Below, one piece after another: positions 30,923-39,873 of a stretch of DNA of 64,000 nucleotides. The stretch lies in the NCBI RefSeq assembly GCF_024055795.1, contig NZ_JAMXMY010000014.1, positions 1-64,000 on the forward strand, read 5' to 3'. Each line of letters opens with the position of its first letter. Position 1 is the first letter of the stretch. Source of the DNA: Actinoallomurus purpureus. Lineage in GTDB: Bacteria > Actinomycetota > Actinomycetes > Streptosporangiales > Streptosporangiaceae. The position numbers and the translations under genes were made by a program. Under the pieces are notes generated by a model. That model saw only the letters and a list, made by a program, of their open reading frames with translations, was not told the DNA's origin and searched no databases.

Positions 30923-31992
30923 TGCTCTCCCTCACCGTTATCGTCCCGGCGCACAATGAGGAGGAAGGGCTTCCGGCCACGCTGGAGTCTCTACTCCGCC
31001 AGACGGTCCCGCCCGAGGAGATCATCGTGGTCGATGACGGCTCGGTCGACCGCACGGGCGCGGTCGCGCGGGCCTACGGAGTGACCGTGCTGACGCCCCC
31101 GCGGAATCTCGGCAGCAAGGCCAAGGCGCAGAACCACGCGCTGCCGCACTGCGGGACCGATCTCGTGCTCGCGGTCGACGCCGACACCGTGCTGGCGCCG
31201 GACTACATCGAGAAGATCAAGCCGGCGTTCGGCGATCCGGCGGTCGTCGTCGCGGCGGGAAACGTGCAGACGCGGTTCACCCGCACCGTCTGGGAGCGCG
31301 GCCGGTCGATCGAGTACCTCTTCGGCTTCCACTGGAATCGGCCGATCCAGAACCATGCGAACAGCCCGGTGGTCTGCTCCGGCTGCTGTTCGGTGTTCCG
31401 GCGGGACGTGCTCGTCGCCTTCGGTGGCTTCCCCGAGCGCACCATCGTCGAGGACATGGACTTCACCTGGTCACAGCAGATCGCGGGCAGGAAGGCCGTC
31501 TACGTCGGCGACGCGGTCGCCTGGGCGGCCGACCCGGAGACCCTCACCTACTTGCGTAAGCAGGTGTGGCGCTGGATGGCCGGCTTCTTCCAGAACGTCC
31601 GGCTGCACCTCGGACAGCTCATCATCCGCAAGCCCATGCTGGCCCTGTGGATCCTCCTGGCGGTGGGGGAGGTGTTCACCGCGCCGCTGTGGTGGGCCAC
31701 CCCGTTCCTCTTCACTCTGGGCATGCACCGCCCGGTCGGCCAGACCCTGGCATGGTGGATCGGCTCCGAGCTGATCTTCACCGCGCCGCCGCTGATCTAT
31801 GCGGCACGGCGGCGGAGGCTGCCGGTGATGCGGGTGCTGATGAACGTCCCGTTCGTCTACCTGACGAAGGCGGTCAACCTCTACTACGCGTGGAAGGCCC
31901 TCGTCGTCGAGCTGATCCTGGTTCCTCTCCGCCTCTCCAAGGGGCTCGTCGTGTACGAGAAGGGACGTGCTCACACATCTCCCGGCGCATAG
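30922..31992 (+). CDS. GT2 family glycosyltransferase, membrane-associated
   Basis: A 356-residue GT-A fold enzyme. It begins MLSLTVIVPAHNEEEGLPAT then IIVVDDGSVDRTGAVA. The nucleotide-sugar DxD motif is VDADTVLAPDYI, and CSVFRRDVL..GGFPERTIVEDMDFTWSQQIAG is the ED.D acceptor motif typical of processive or cellulose-synthase-like GT2. Three transmembrane helices follow near the end (LALWILLAVGEVFTAPLWW and others). It probably transfers sugars to a lipid or polysaccharide at the inner membrane. Coupled to the 31-aa peptide and followed by a terminator. Confidence 0.87.
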   Translation: MLSLTVIVPAHNEEEGLPATLESLLRQTVPPEEIIVVDDGSVDRTGAVARAYGVTVLTPPRNLGSKAKAQNHALPHCGTDLVLAVDADTVLAPDYIEKIKPAFGDPAVVVAAGNVQTRFTRTVWERGRSIEYLFGFHWNRPIQNHANSPVVCSGCCSVFRRDVLVAFGGFPERTIVEDMDFTWSQQIAGRKAVYVGDAVAWAADPETLTYLRKQVWRWMAGFFQNVRLHLGQLIIRKPMLALWILLAVGEVFTAPLWWATPFLFTLGMHRPVGQTLAWWIGSELIFTAPPLIYAARRRRLPVMRVLMNVPFVYLTKAVNLYYAWKALVVELILVPLRLSKGLVVYEKGRAHTSPGA

Positions 31993-32000
31993 GGCGGACC

Positions 32001-32036
32001 TGATCGTGTACGGCTGCCACCAGCCGTGCACGATCA
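32001..32036 (+). terminator. strong terminator hairpin
   Basis: TGATCGTG(T)ACGGCTG and CAGCCGT(G)CACGATCA make a 16-bp stem with one wobble pair and a 4-nt loop, 8 bases after the GT2 gene. Confidence 0.75.
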
Positions 32037-32092
32037 CCGCAGCGCACGAGGGTGCGTCGGCTCGTGCGGTGTGAGGAACCGGCGGTGAGGGA

Positions 32093-32764
32093 ATGTCGCC
32101 GAGCGTGACCGATCCGCTCGTGGAGGTGATCCTGCCCTGCCTGGACGAGGCCGGAGCGCTTCCCTGGGTGCTCACCCGCTTCCCCAGGGGCTTCCGGCCG
32201 ATCGTGGTCGACAACGGGTCCACGGACGGGTCGGGGGAGATCGCCCGGTCGCTCGGCGCCGTGGTGATCGACGAGACACGCCGGGGCTTCGGCGCGGCAT
32301 GTCACGCGGGTCTTTCGGCGGCGACCGCCGAGGTCGTCTGTTTCTGCGACTGCGACGCGAGCCTCGATCCCCGGCAACTGCCACGGGTCGCCGACCCGGT
32401 TCTCGATGGGTCCGCCGATCTCGTGCTGGGGTACCGGCGGCCCGTCGCGCGCGGGGTCTGGCCGCTACCCGGGCGGCTGGCCAACCGGGAGCTGGCACGG
32501 CGTATCCGGCGCCGCACCGGCGTCCGGGTGCGTGATCTCGGGCCGATGCGGGCGGCTCGACGGGCGGACCTGCTCTCGTTGGAACTGTCCGACCGCCGGT
32601 GCGGCTATGCGCTGGAGATGCTGATCCGCGCGGCGGATGCCGGCTGGCGGGTGCGCGAGGTCGACGTCGACTACCTGCCGCGGATCGGCCGGTCGAAGGT
32701 CACCGGGACGGTACACGGCTTCCGGCAGGCGGTTCAGGACATGAGCACGGTCCTGGCCCGGTGA
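32093..32764 (+). CDS. GT2 family glycosyltransferase, short
   Basis: A 223-residue enzyme containing only the GT-A catalytic domain: VILPCLDEAGALPWVLTRFP, VVDNGSTDGSGEIARSLGA, GFGAACHAGLSAATAEVVCF CDCDAS (DxD) and a late VREVDVDYLPRIGRSKVTGT. It is close to the dolichol/polyprenyl-phosphate-glucose-type and UDP-sugar transferases. Start ATG 32093 (GGTGAGGGA immediately before) or a downstream GTG. It may transfer a sugar onto a carrier, upstream of the molybdopterin operon. Confidence 0.82.
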   Translation: MSPSVTDPLVEVILPCLDEAGALPWVLTRFPRGFRPIVVDNGSTDGSGEIARSLGAVVIDETRRGFGAACHAGLSAATAEVVCFCDCDASLDPRQLPRVADPVLDGSADLVLGYRRPVARGVWPLPGRLANRELARRIRRRTGVRVRDLGPMRAARRADLLSLELSDRRCGYALEMLIRAADAGWRVREVDVDYLPRIGRSKVTGTVHGFRQAVQDMSTVLAR

Positions 32765-32822
32765 GGCGCGCCGACGTCGCCTTCCCGACGACGACGCGAT
32801 CGAGGGGTCACCCCCCGCCACG

Positions 32823-34253
32823 ATGAGTCGGCTCGGGTGCCGCGGGGAATGGGAGGGTAAGTGGCTGTCGGGGGGAGCTGTGGCAGATCGGCCATCACGG
32901 GGTGACGCGAGGCACGAGGCCCGGTCCGCTGATCGACCGGGTCGGCGAGGCGACCCCCGAGGTCGGCGGGGAGCCGCCTGGCTCACCGCACATCCACCGC
33001 CCGGACCGTTTCGCCGGGAGTTCTGGCGGAGCCCGCTGCGCGGCCCGTGGCTCACGTCGGTGTTCGGCGTCGTCCTCTTGATCGGCATCCCGCTGATCGC
33101 GATCACCGGGTTCCTCTCCTACGCCGCGTACGACCCGCGGCTGGCGGGCAACGACCTGACGCCTCAGCGGGGCCTGCTGGGCTTCTACCTGTTCGACTGG
33201 CCGACCCGTCCGGTGTGGTTGTACCGGCTCAGCCAGGCGGTCCACGTCATCCTCGGGATCACCCTCGTTCCGGTCCTGCTGGCCAAGCTGTGGTCGGTCA
33301 TTCCCCGGCTGTTCGACTGGCCACCGGCGCGCTCACCGGCCCAGGCCCTCGAACGCCTCAGTCTGCTGCTGCTGGTCGGCGGTGCGGTCTTCGAGTTCGT
33401 CACCGGCATCCTCAACATCCAGCTTTTCTACGTCTTCCCGTTCTTCTACCCGGCGCACCTGTACGGCGCATGGATCTTCCTCGCGGCGTTCGTCGTGCAC
33501 GTGGCACTGAAGCTGCCGCGGATGGTCAGGGCATTGCGATCGCGCGGTTTCCGCCGCGAACTGCGCACCGGCCTGCGCGAAACCCGCCCCGAACCGCCCG
33601 ATCCCGATGGTCTGGTCGCGGTCCATCCAGGAGAGCCGACCGTCTCCCGGCGCGGGCTGCTCGGCTTCGTGGGCGGCGCGTCGCTGACCCTGTTCGGACT
33701 GTCCGTCGGCCAGACCGTCGACGGGCCGCTGCGACGTACCGCGCTGCTGTCTCCGCATGGGCGCACGTACGGTGAGGGGCCGAACGATTTCCAGGTGAAC
33801 AAGACGGCGGCGGCCAAGGGCATCACGGCCCGCGACGCGGGGCCCGACTGGCGGCTGGAGGTGGTCGGCCCGCGGCGGACGCACTTGTCCCGCGCGGACC
33901 TGCTGAGTATGCCGGCGCACACGTACGACCTGCCGATCGCCTGTGTGGAGGGCTGGTCGACCCTGCAGCGGTGGACCGGCGTGCGCCTGGCCGACCTGGC
34001 CCGGCTGGCCGGGGCCACTCCGGGCAGAGACGAGGTCTTCGTCGAATCCCTCGAGCGTGGGGGCGCCTTCGGCCACGTGACCCTCAGCGCCCGCCAGGTC
34101 GCCGATCCCGCATCACTGCTCGCGCTTCGCGTCAACGGCGCCGACCTGTCCCTCGACCACGGCTTCCCCGCCCGGATCATCGTTCCGAACGCTCCCGGCG
34201 TGCACAACACCAAGTGGGTCACCCGGCTGAGCTTCCGGCCCGCGGGACCATGA
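32823..34253 (+). CDS. cytochrome b561-like/molybdopterin-dependent oxidoreductase fusion
   Basis: A 476-residue fusion. Residues ~75-235 hold four transmembrane helices of cytochrome b561/formate dehydrogenase gamma type, with candidate heme His at SQAVHVILGITLVPVLLA and FVVHVALKLP. Then an 80-residue segment with another hydrophobic stretch (SRRGLLGFVGGASLTLFGL, TAT-like RRGLL) follows. Residues ~320-476 are a sulfite oxidase/YedY-type Mo-MPT domain with the metal Cys in LPIACVEGWSTLQRWTGVRL. It presumably moves electrons between the quinone pool and an oxyanion or protein methionine-sulfoxide-type substrate. The start is uncertain: GTG 32880 is an alternative. The stop overlaps the next gene's ATG (ATGA). 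Confidence 0.85.
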   Translation: MSRLGCRGEWEGKWLSGGAVADRPSRGDARHEARSADRPGRRGDPRGRRGAAWLTAHPPPGPFRREFWRSPLRGPWLTSVFGVVLLIGIPLIAITGFLSYAAYDPRLAGNDLTPQRGLLGFYLFDWPTRPVWLYRLSQAVHVILGITLVPVLLAKLWSVIPRLFDWPPARSPAQALERLSLLLLVGGAVFEFVTGILNIQLFYVFPFFYPAHLYGAWIFLAAFVVHVALKLPRMVRALRSRGFRRELRTGLRETRPEPPDPDGLVAVHPGEPTVSRRGLLGFVGGASLTLFGLSVGQTVDGPLRRTALLSPHGRTYGEGPNDFQVNKTAAAKGITARDAGPDWRLEVVGPRRTHLSRADLLSMPAHTYDLPIACVEGWSTLQRWTGVRLADLARLAGATPGRDEVFVESLERGGAFGHVTLSARQVADPASLLALRVNGADLSLDHGFPARIIVPNAPGVHNTKWVTRLSFRPAGP

Positions 34254-34819
34254 GCGCCGGGCGCCCCTCCCGTAGCCGTGCGGCGTACCGGCGGATCACC
34301 GCACACTACGGCGCGGATCCGCTGCATCTGCTCGCCCTGCTCGCCTGCTTCGCGCTGGCCGGGTACGCCGCGAGCCGCGTCTTCGCCGCCGGCATCTGGG
34401 TCGGGTTCGCGATCTGGTTCGTCGGCGCGGCGGTCGCCCACGACCTCGTGCTGTTCCCGCTGTACGCGCTCGCCGACGTCGCCGTGCAGCGTCGCCGATG
34501 GGGACGGCGCCGGCCGGGTCCGCACGTCCACTGGACCCCGTGGATCAACTACGTGCGGGTACCGGTCGGGCTGTCCGGCCTGCTGCTGCTCGTCTGGTTC
34601 CCGCTGATCCTCCGCCGGTCCGGCGAGACGTACCGCAAGGCGGTCGGGCTGGACAGCAACCCGTTCCTGGGGCGCTGGCTCCTCGTGACCGGTGTGCTGT
34701 TCGCCGGATCAGCCGTCGCCTACGCCGTACGCCTGAGGCGGTCGACGCCCCGCCGGCGCGGCACCCGACGGGGACGGGGGCCGGAGAGGGGGCGCCGGGA
34801 CGGGGGAGGTGGCTCGTGA
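34250..34819 (+). CDS. multi-pass membrane protein, unknown
   Basis: A 189-residue protein whose ATG 34250 overlaps the upstream stop (ATGA). It has four likely transmembrane helices: LHLLALLACFALAGYAASRV, FAIWFVGAAVAHDLVLFPLY, LSGLLLLVWFPLILRRS and LLVTGVLFAGSAVAYAVRL. The last 25 residues are very basic (RRGTRRGRGPERGRRDGGG). The VAHDLVLFPLYALAD motif recurs in actinomycete membrane proteins of unknown role next to molybdenum oxidoreductases. It may anchor or assist that enzyme. GTGA overlap with the GH15 gene. Confidence 0.75.
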   Translation: MSAGRPSRSRAAYRRITAHYGADPLHLLALLACFALAGYAASRVFAAGIWVGFAIWFVGAAVAHDLVLFPLYALADVAVQRRRWGRRRPGPHVHWTPWINYVRVPVGLSGLLLLVWFPLILRRSGETYRKAVGLDSNPFLGRWLLVTGVLFAGSAVAYAVRLRRSTPRRRGTRRGRGPERGRRDGGGGS

Positions 34820-36639
34820 GCACACGCCCGATCAGCGACCACGCCCTGTTGTCGGACTGCCGCTCGGCCGCTCTCGTCACCTCCGAGGGATCGGTGGACT
34901 GGCTGTGCTTTCCGCGGTTCGACAGCCCGGCGATCTTCGCCCGCCTGCTCGACGAGGACGCCGGGCACTGGGCGATCCGTCCCACGGGTCCCGCCGAGGT
35001 CACCCGCAGGTACGTCGCGGACACGCTCGTACTGGAGACCACCTTCCGTACCGCGAACGGAGCGGTCACGCTCGTCGACGCGCTCAGCCTGGGCAGGCGG
35101 GAGCGCGGGCACGGCATCGGCAGGTCCTCGCCCGGAGTTCTGCTTCGTGAGGCGACCTGTGTCGAGGGCACCGTCACCCTCGAGGTGACGTACGCGCCGC
35201 GCCCGGAGTTCGGGATCGTCCACCCCCTGATGGCGCCGGTGCGCGGCGGGCTGATCGCTCGTGGCGGCGCCCACGTCCTGACGCTGTCGCTCCCCGTGGA
35301 GGCGACGGTCGACGGCGCCACCGCCCGCGCGACGGTCACCCTCACCGCAGGCCAACGCCTCGGCTTCGCACTGGCCGCCGGGCCTGGCTGGGAGGCGGCA
35401 CCGGTGGTCTGGAACGGCCGGCTCATCCATCGCCGGCTCAAGGACACCATCGCCGGCTGGCTCTCATGGTCCCGAGGACACGCACGCTATGAGGGCCCGT
35501 GGCAGGAGCAGGTCGCCGTCAGCGGACGGGTGCTGCTCGGCCTGACGTACGCCCCCACCGGGGCGATCGTCGCCGCGGCCACCACCTCACTCCCGGAGGA
35601 GGTCGGCGGGCAGCGCAACTGGGACTACCGGTACACCTGGATCCGGGACGCCAGCCTCACTCTGCAGGCCCTGGACACCGCGGCATGTGAGAAGGAGCAG
35701 GACGCGTTCTTCGGCTTCCTCGCCCGCGCGGCGGCCTCCCGACTGGGTCACGACGCCGATCTGCAGATCATGTACGGCGTCGGGGGAGAACGCGATCTCA
35801 GTGAGCGCCTGCTCCCGCATCTCGGCGGCTGGCGCGGGAGCAGTCCCGTACGCGTCGGCAACGACGCGTGGCGCCAGCGCCAGATCGACGTCTACGGCGA
35901 AATCCTCGACGCGGCCCACCAGCTCTCCTCCGACGCGACGAGGCGCCCGTACGACCCCGTCATGCGGACGTTCCTGCTCGACGCCGCCGAGACGGCCGCC
36001 CGCCGCTGGCAGGAACCCGACCAGGGCATCTGGGAGATCCGCGGGCCGAGCCGGCACTTCCTGCATTCCAAGCTGATGTGCTGGGTGGCCTTGGACCGTG
36101 CCATCGCCATGGCCCCCGCGCTCCACGCCACCGACCGCGTCGGCGAGTGGGAACGGATCCGGGCGCGGATCCGCACGGCGATCCTGACGGACGGCTGGAA
36201 CCCGCACGCAGGCGCGTTCACCCAGGCCTTCGGCGAGCCGTACCTGGACGCGTCCGCGCTCACCATTCCCCTGGTCGGATTCCTGCCCGGCGACGACCCC
36301 CGCGTCCAGGCGACGGTCGACGCCATCGCGACCCACCTCACCGACGCGCGCGGACTCGTACGCCGATACGCCACCGCGGACGGACTTCCGGGAGACGAGG
36401 GAGCCTTCCTCCTCTGCACGTTCTGGCTGGCCCACGCCCTCGCCCTCACGGGCCGGGCCGCCCCCGCCGAACGGGCCTTCCTCACCGCCGTCTCCCACGC
36501 CAACGACGTCGGCCTGCTGGCCGAAGAGGTCGACTCCGACACCGGCGAGCCCATCGGCAACTTCCCCCAGGCGTTCAGCCACATCGGCCTGATCAACGCC
36601 GCACGCGCCATCCGCGACTGTCACGACCGCTCTCCGTGA
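34816..36639 (+). CDS. GH15 glucoamylase/trehalase-like enzyme
   Basis: A 607-residue cytoplasmic protein. GTG 34816 overlaps the preceding stop (GTGA) and has GGGGAGGT at 6-nt spacing. It has an N-terminal supersandwich domain (SEGSVDWLCFPRFDSPAIFA) and a C-terminal (alpha/alpha)6 barrel beginning at GGQRNWDYRYTWIRDASLTL, which carries the family fingerprint. Later EPDQGIWEIRGPSRHFLHSK and LLAEEVDSDTGEPIGNFPQA provide the usual catalytic Glu positions. GH15 members hydrolyse alpha-1,4 glucans or trehalose; the lack of a signal peptide suggests glycogen or trehalose metabolism. Confidence 0.92.
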   Translation: MSTRPISDHALLSDCRSAALVTSEGSVDWLCFPRFDSPAIFARLLDEDAGHWAIRPTGPAEVTRRYVADTLVLETTFRTANGAVTLVDALSLGRRERGHGIGRSSPGVLLREATCVEGTVTLEVTYAPRPEFGIVHPLMAPVRGGLIARGGAHVLTLSLPVEATVDGATARATVTLTAGQRLGFALAAGPGWEAAPVVWNGRLIHRRLKDTIAGWLSWSRGHARYEGPWQEQVAVSGRVLLGLTYAPTGAIVAAATTSLPEEVGGQRNWDYRYTWIRDASLTLQALDTAACEKEQDAFFGFLARAAASRLGHDADLQIMYGVGGERDLSERLLPHLGGWRGSSPVRVGNDAWRQRQIDVYGEILDAAHQLSSDATRRPYDPVMRTFLLDAAETAARRWQEPDQGIWEIRGPSRHFLHSKLMCWVALDRAIAMAPALHATDRVGEWERIRARIRTAILTDGWNPHAGAFTQAFGEPYLDASALTIPLVGFLPGDDPRVQATVDAIATHLTDARGLVRRYATADGLPGDEGAFLLCTFWLAHALALTGRAAPAERAFLTAVSHANDVGLLAEEVDSDTGEPIGNFPQAFSHIGLINAARAIRDCHDRSP

Positions 36640-36748
36640 CGAGTCGGCCTGTAAGAGACGGACGGGATGGGCGCGCGGCGTGACGTGACGGCGATGACGT
36701 CGGTGGACAGGTGGTCCTCATCGATTCGGTACACAGGCCGTCGGAGAT

Positions 36749-36784
36749 CGGCCGTGAACGCCTCGCGCCGGGCGTTCACGGCCG
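36749..36784. terminator. convergent terminator hairpin
   Basis: CGGCCGTGAACGCC (36749-36762) and GGCGTTCACGGCCG (36771-36784) make a perfect 14-bp stem between the GH15 gene and the convergent secreted protein gene. Confidence 0.8.
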
Positions 36785-36797
36785 AGTTCGGCGTGCG

Positions 36798-37733
36798 CTA
36801 CCGGGGGACCTGGTCGAACGCCACGAATCCGCCGAGGTTCTCGTCGTCCGTGCCCCAGATCGCCTGTCCGTTGGCCAGGGCGACGATGCCCTCCACCTTG
36901 TGGTCGTCCTTCTTGGTGAACCGACGCAGCGCCCGCAGGCTCCCCGTCTTCTTCAGGTCGAGTACCGGGTGTCCTCCCTTGATCTTCAGCTTTCCGGCGT
37001 TGTAGACGGCGGAGCTGAACGGTCCGTTGTCGTCGTTGGGGTCCGAGGCCGACGACACGAGCACGGTTCCGTTCGGCAGGACCTTGAGGTCGCTGACGTG
37101 CCGTACCTCGTCCTGGTTCGGGAACGGCACTGCGAACTTCTCCTGGTCGGCGGTCGTGCCGATGCGGAGACTCGCCTTCCCGACCGTCGCCGGAGCGGTG
37201 CGGACGACCGCCTTCTCCGCGTTCTTTCCGCGGGTCGCCCACACGGCGAAGAGCTTGCCGGCGGAACCTCGGAACAGCGCGAAGCTCTCGTAGTTGTCGC
37301 CGTCCTTGCGGTCCGGCAGGGAGACGGGTGCGCCCTGGACCGTGGCCGTGCCACCGGCGACGGTGACGTGGTACGCCGTGCCCTCGCTGGCAAGCGCGAT
37401 GTAGTGGTTCTTGCGTCCGGGAACCGCGTCGAGCGCCTCCACGTCCTTCGGCAGGGGGCCCTTCCAGGTCAACGGCGTGACCGCCGGTGCCTTGCCGGGC
37501 CTGAGCCGTACGGTGGAGATGCGGTTCTCTCCGTCCTTCTTGTTGTCGCGCACGATGAGGACATCCGCCCGGCCATGGCCTATGGGGGCGCCCGCGACGA
37601 GGGCCATGCCGCTCACGCCGCCGGTGATGTCCGTACCGACACGCTGCCACTTCGGCTGAACCGCGGCCTGCGCCGGCAGAGCCATGGCCACGACGGCTCC
37701 GAGAGCGGCGGTCGAAACGACCAGTTTGTTCAT
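36798..37733 (-). CDS. secreted protein, probable beta-propeller
   Basis: A 311-residue protein. The signal peptide is MNKLVVSTAALGAVVAMALP with cleavage after AQA. ATG 37733 is chosen for this signal. The mature part consists of repeated beta-strand units with YESFALFRGSAGKLFAVWAT, RKNHYIALASEGTAYHVTVA and PNGTVLVSSASDPNDDN, suggesting a propeller-like fold. No catalytic motif is evident. It could be a secreted binding protein. No partner gene is seen. Confidence 0.72.
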   Translation of the reverse strand: MNKLVVSTAALGAVVAMALPAQAAVQPKWQRVGTDITGGVSGMALVAGAPIGHGRADVLIVRDNKKDGENRISTVRLRPGKAPAVTPLTWKGPLPKDVEALDAVPGRKNHYIALASEGTAYHVTVAGGTATVQGAPVSLPDRKDGDNYESFALFRGSAGKLFAVWATRGKNAEKAVVRTAPATVGKASLRIGTTADQEKFAVPFPNQDEVRHVSDLKVLPNGTVLVSSASDPNDDNGPFSSAVYNAGKLKIKGGHPVLDLKKTGSLRALRRFTKKDDHKVEGIVALANGQAIWGTDDENLGGFVAFDQVPR

Positions 37734-37848
37734 GATCACGACCGGATCGTAGACGACCGGCGTCTTCCTCGCGGGGGATCGCGTCTTCCCGGAGTGAACG
37801 GCTCCGGGATGTTCACCGAGTGCTTCGCTCGCGTTCAGAGTCGGCGCA

Positions 37849-38277
37849 TCACCGGAAGCGGGTGACGAAGCGGCGTTGCCAGGGCGTTTCAACGGCGCGC
37901 TCGGCGTAGTGCTCGCGGACATAGGCGACCGCCTCCGCCGCGGGCACGCCGTCCAGCACGGCGAGGCAGGCGAGTGCCGTGCCGGTCCGTCCGTACCCGC
38001 CGCCGCAGGCGATCTCGACGCGTTCGGTCTCGGTGCGGGTCCACGCCTCGCGGAACGCGTCCGCGGCGGCGCTGCGGTCGGACGGGAGCCGGAAGTCCGG
38101 CCAGCGGAGCCACCGTGACTCCCACGGGACGGGAGGCGGTTCGTGGCCCAGGAGGTAGAGCGCGAACGCGGGTTCCGGTCCGTCCGGGAGGGGGCGGCGG
38201 AGTCCCCGGCCGCGGACGAGCCTGCCCGAGGGCAGGCGGAGCACTCCCGTGGCCGTGGGCTCCCATGTAGTGATCAC
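37849..38277 (-). CDS. protein-tyrosine/dual-specificity phosphatase-like protein
   Basis: A 142-residue protein starting at GTG 38277 (TACCCT 6 bases upstream, no ribosome site, so possibly leaderless). The P-loop is EIACGGGYGRTGTALACLAV with Cys-x5-Arg (C GGGYG R), the signature of PTP/DSP phosphatases. The usual His before Cys is Ala here. An upstream RWPDFRLPSD supplies the general-acid Asp loop (WPDFRLP is reminiscent of WPD). It is small, like bacterial DSP-type enzymes. Substrate unknown. Confidence 0.78.
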   Translation of the reverse strand: MITTWEPTATGVLRLPSGRLVRGRGLRRPLPDGPEPAFALYLLGHEPPPVPWESRWLRWPDFRLPSDRSAAADAFREAWTRTETERVEIACGGGYGRTGTALACLAVLDGVPAAEAVAYVREHYAERAVETPWQRRFVTRFR

Positions 38278-38474
38278 GGGGCGAGGGTAGCGTTAATTGC
38301 GCCATTCGGCGCCATTGGCGGCATATATTGCAAATCGGTCATTCTGCTGGAACGGCCCTATAGAGGCCGGGGATTCGGGTCGATGACCAGGGGAAACGCC
38401 GGTTCGTGCTCTGCCCTTCCGTGGATCCGCCGAAATCGATGCGCGTCCGGGAATCCGTGGGTAAGGATGGTGCC

Positions 38475-39443
38475 ATGTCCTTTCCGTTAATGCCTGGATA
38501 CGACTACATCAATGTGGTGGCCGACCTCGAGCCGGTCGCCGCGATGTGGGACAGGGACCTCGGAGATCGCATCCGGACCTACACCAAGCTCCTTCCGGCA
38601 GGGGCGCCCGATTTCGGGTACGCCGTGCAGAAGGGCACCGAGTGGCGCATCGGCAGCATCGGCGCGTGTGACCCGGAGGGGGCCCGCTACACCCTCGCCG
38701 CGGGCCTGCGCATGGGGGCGAAGCAGGAGAACGATCCGGAGACCGTCCGCGCCATGCGCGCGGTGGCCGACCGGCTCGACCCGGAGGACGGCAGGCAACT
38801 CCCCAAGGACGAGTGGGAGATCGGCGACCGTCGCTATCGAGTGATCAGGATCGAGAAGTTCACGCTGATCGGCCAGCGGGTGATGGAGCCGCCACGGCCG
38901 ACCGACACCGAGCCTCCGGACGAGGGCCGTTTCCTGGAGGACCACCTCATCGAGCCGCGGGCGCCGGCGGGGCAGTGGGAGGCGCAGCTGCGGTTGAACC
39001 TCGTCGGTCACCTGCCCATCCCCGGCACGGTGCCCGAGACGGTGGAGATCGAGGCCCGGCACGCGATCCGCACCCATCCCGGCGTGGTCCTGCTCCCGCC
39101 CACCTTCACCGTCGTGGAGATCAAGGGCGACTCCTGGGAGCCCCTCACCGGCGCGGACGGTCCCCTCCAGGCTCGTTTTCACCTGGCGAAATACTTCAGC
39201 GAGCTGCTGCCCCGCCTCCTGGAGTTCCAGGGCGAGCCGGCCGAGCCGGAGGAGATCGCCGAGTGGGAGGCCGCGGCGGACGAGATCGAGGCGATGAGCG
39301 GGCCGGAGTTCGCCGTGTTGGATCGCAGGTTCCGCATCGTGCGCGTCTCGCGGATGCTCCGCGTCGGCCGGGACGGCCCGGAGGGCCCGCGCCCGTCCGA
39401 TCAGGAACGCTACGGCATGCAGGGGACGGAGTCGCGATCCTGA
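38475..39443 (+). CDS. DUF5954 family protein
   Basis: A 322-residue protein from ATG 38475 (AAGGATGG upstream). It is divided into two related halves. The first includes EWEIGDRRYRVIRIEKFTLI then GQRVMEPPRPTDTEPPDEGR, and the second FAVLDRRFRIVRVSRMLRVG then RDGPEGPRPSDQERYG. This internal repeat is the hallmark of the DUF5954 family found in Streptomyces and relatives. It is soluble, has no signal peptide and is of unknown function. No regulator is linked. Confidence 0.75.
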   Translation: MSFPLMPGYDYINVVADLEPVAAMWDRDLGDRIRTYTKLLPAGAPDFGYAVQKGTEWRIGSIGACDPEGARYTLAAGLRMGAKQENDPETVRAMRAVADRLDPEDGRQLPKDEWEIGDRRYRVIRIEKFTLIGQRVMEPPRPTDTEPPDEGRFLEDHLIEPRAPAGQWEAQLRLNLVGHLPIPGTVPETVEIEARHAIRTHPGVVLLPPTFTVVEIKGDSWEPLTGADGPLQARFHLAKYFSELLPRLLEFQGEPAEPEEIAEWEAAADEIEAMSGPEFAVLDRRFRIVRVSRMLRVGRDGPEGPRPSDQERYGMQGTESRS

Positions 39444-39500
39444 CCGACCGCCGTGCGGCAGGCCGCGAACGCCGACCAGGGCGGTACGAGGGATTGCTCT

Positions 39501-39521
39501 ATATGTCGCTCGGCGATATAT
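39501..39521. promoter_or_regulatory. PadR operator overlapping leaderless promoter
   Basis: ATATGTCGC-TCG-GCGATATAT, arms differing at one position, lies 8 bases before the PadR ATG and overlaps a TATATAT -10-like element. No ribosome site is seen, so the mRNA is probably leaderless and PadR autoregulates. Confidence 0.6.
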
Positions 39522-39528
39522 ATGTCGC

Positions 39529-39873
39529 ATGAAGCCATCCCCGCTGCGGGAGCAGAGCTATCTGATTCTGCTGGCGCTGGCGCCTGAGCCGCTGTACGGC
39601 TACGGCCTCATCGCCGCGGTGCGCGAGCTGTCGGACGGGCGCGTCAAGCTGGGAGCCGGCACGCTGTACGGCGCGCTCGACCGGCTCGGAGCCGACGGCC
39701 TCGTCACCCTCGATCACGAAGAGGTGGTGGACGGCCGCTTCCGCCGCTACTACAAGCTGACCGACCAGGGTCATCGGGTGCTCACCGCCGAGACCGAACG
39801 GCTGGCCGAGCTGGCGGCCAGAGCACGCCGGCGCCTCGCGGCGTCGCGCGTCGCTCCCCGCCCCGCGGGATGA
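39529..39873 (+). CDS. PadR-family transcriptional regulator
   Basis: A 114-residue PadR (subfamily 1) protein: REQSYLILLALAPEPLYGYG then LIAAVRELSDGRVKLGAGTLYGALDRLGADGLVTL, a winged helix with the conserved LxxGTLYxxLxRL motif, and a beta wing RFRRYYKLTDQGHRVLTAE. A C-terminal helix forms the dimer. The stop overlaps the ATG of the next gene (ATGA), so it co-regulates the membrane protein downstream, as is usual for PadR pairs. The operator is directly upstream. Confidence 0.9.
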   Translation: MKPSPLREQSYLILLALAPEPLYGYGLIAAVRELSDGRVKLGAGTLYGALDRLGADGLVTLDHEEVVDGRFRRYYKLTDQGHRVLTAETERLAELAARARRRLAASRVAPRPAG

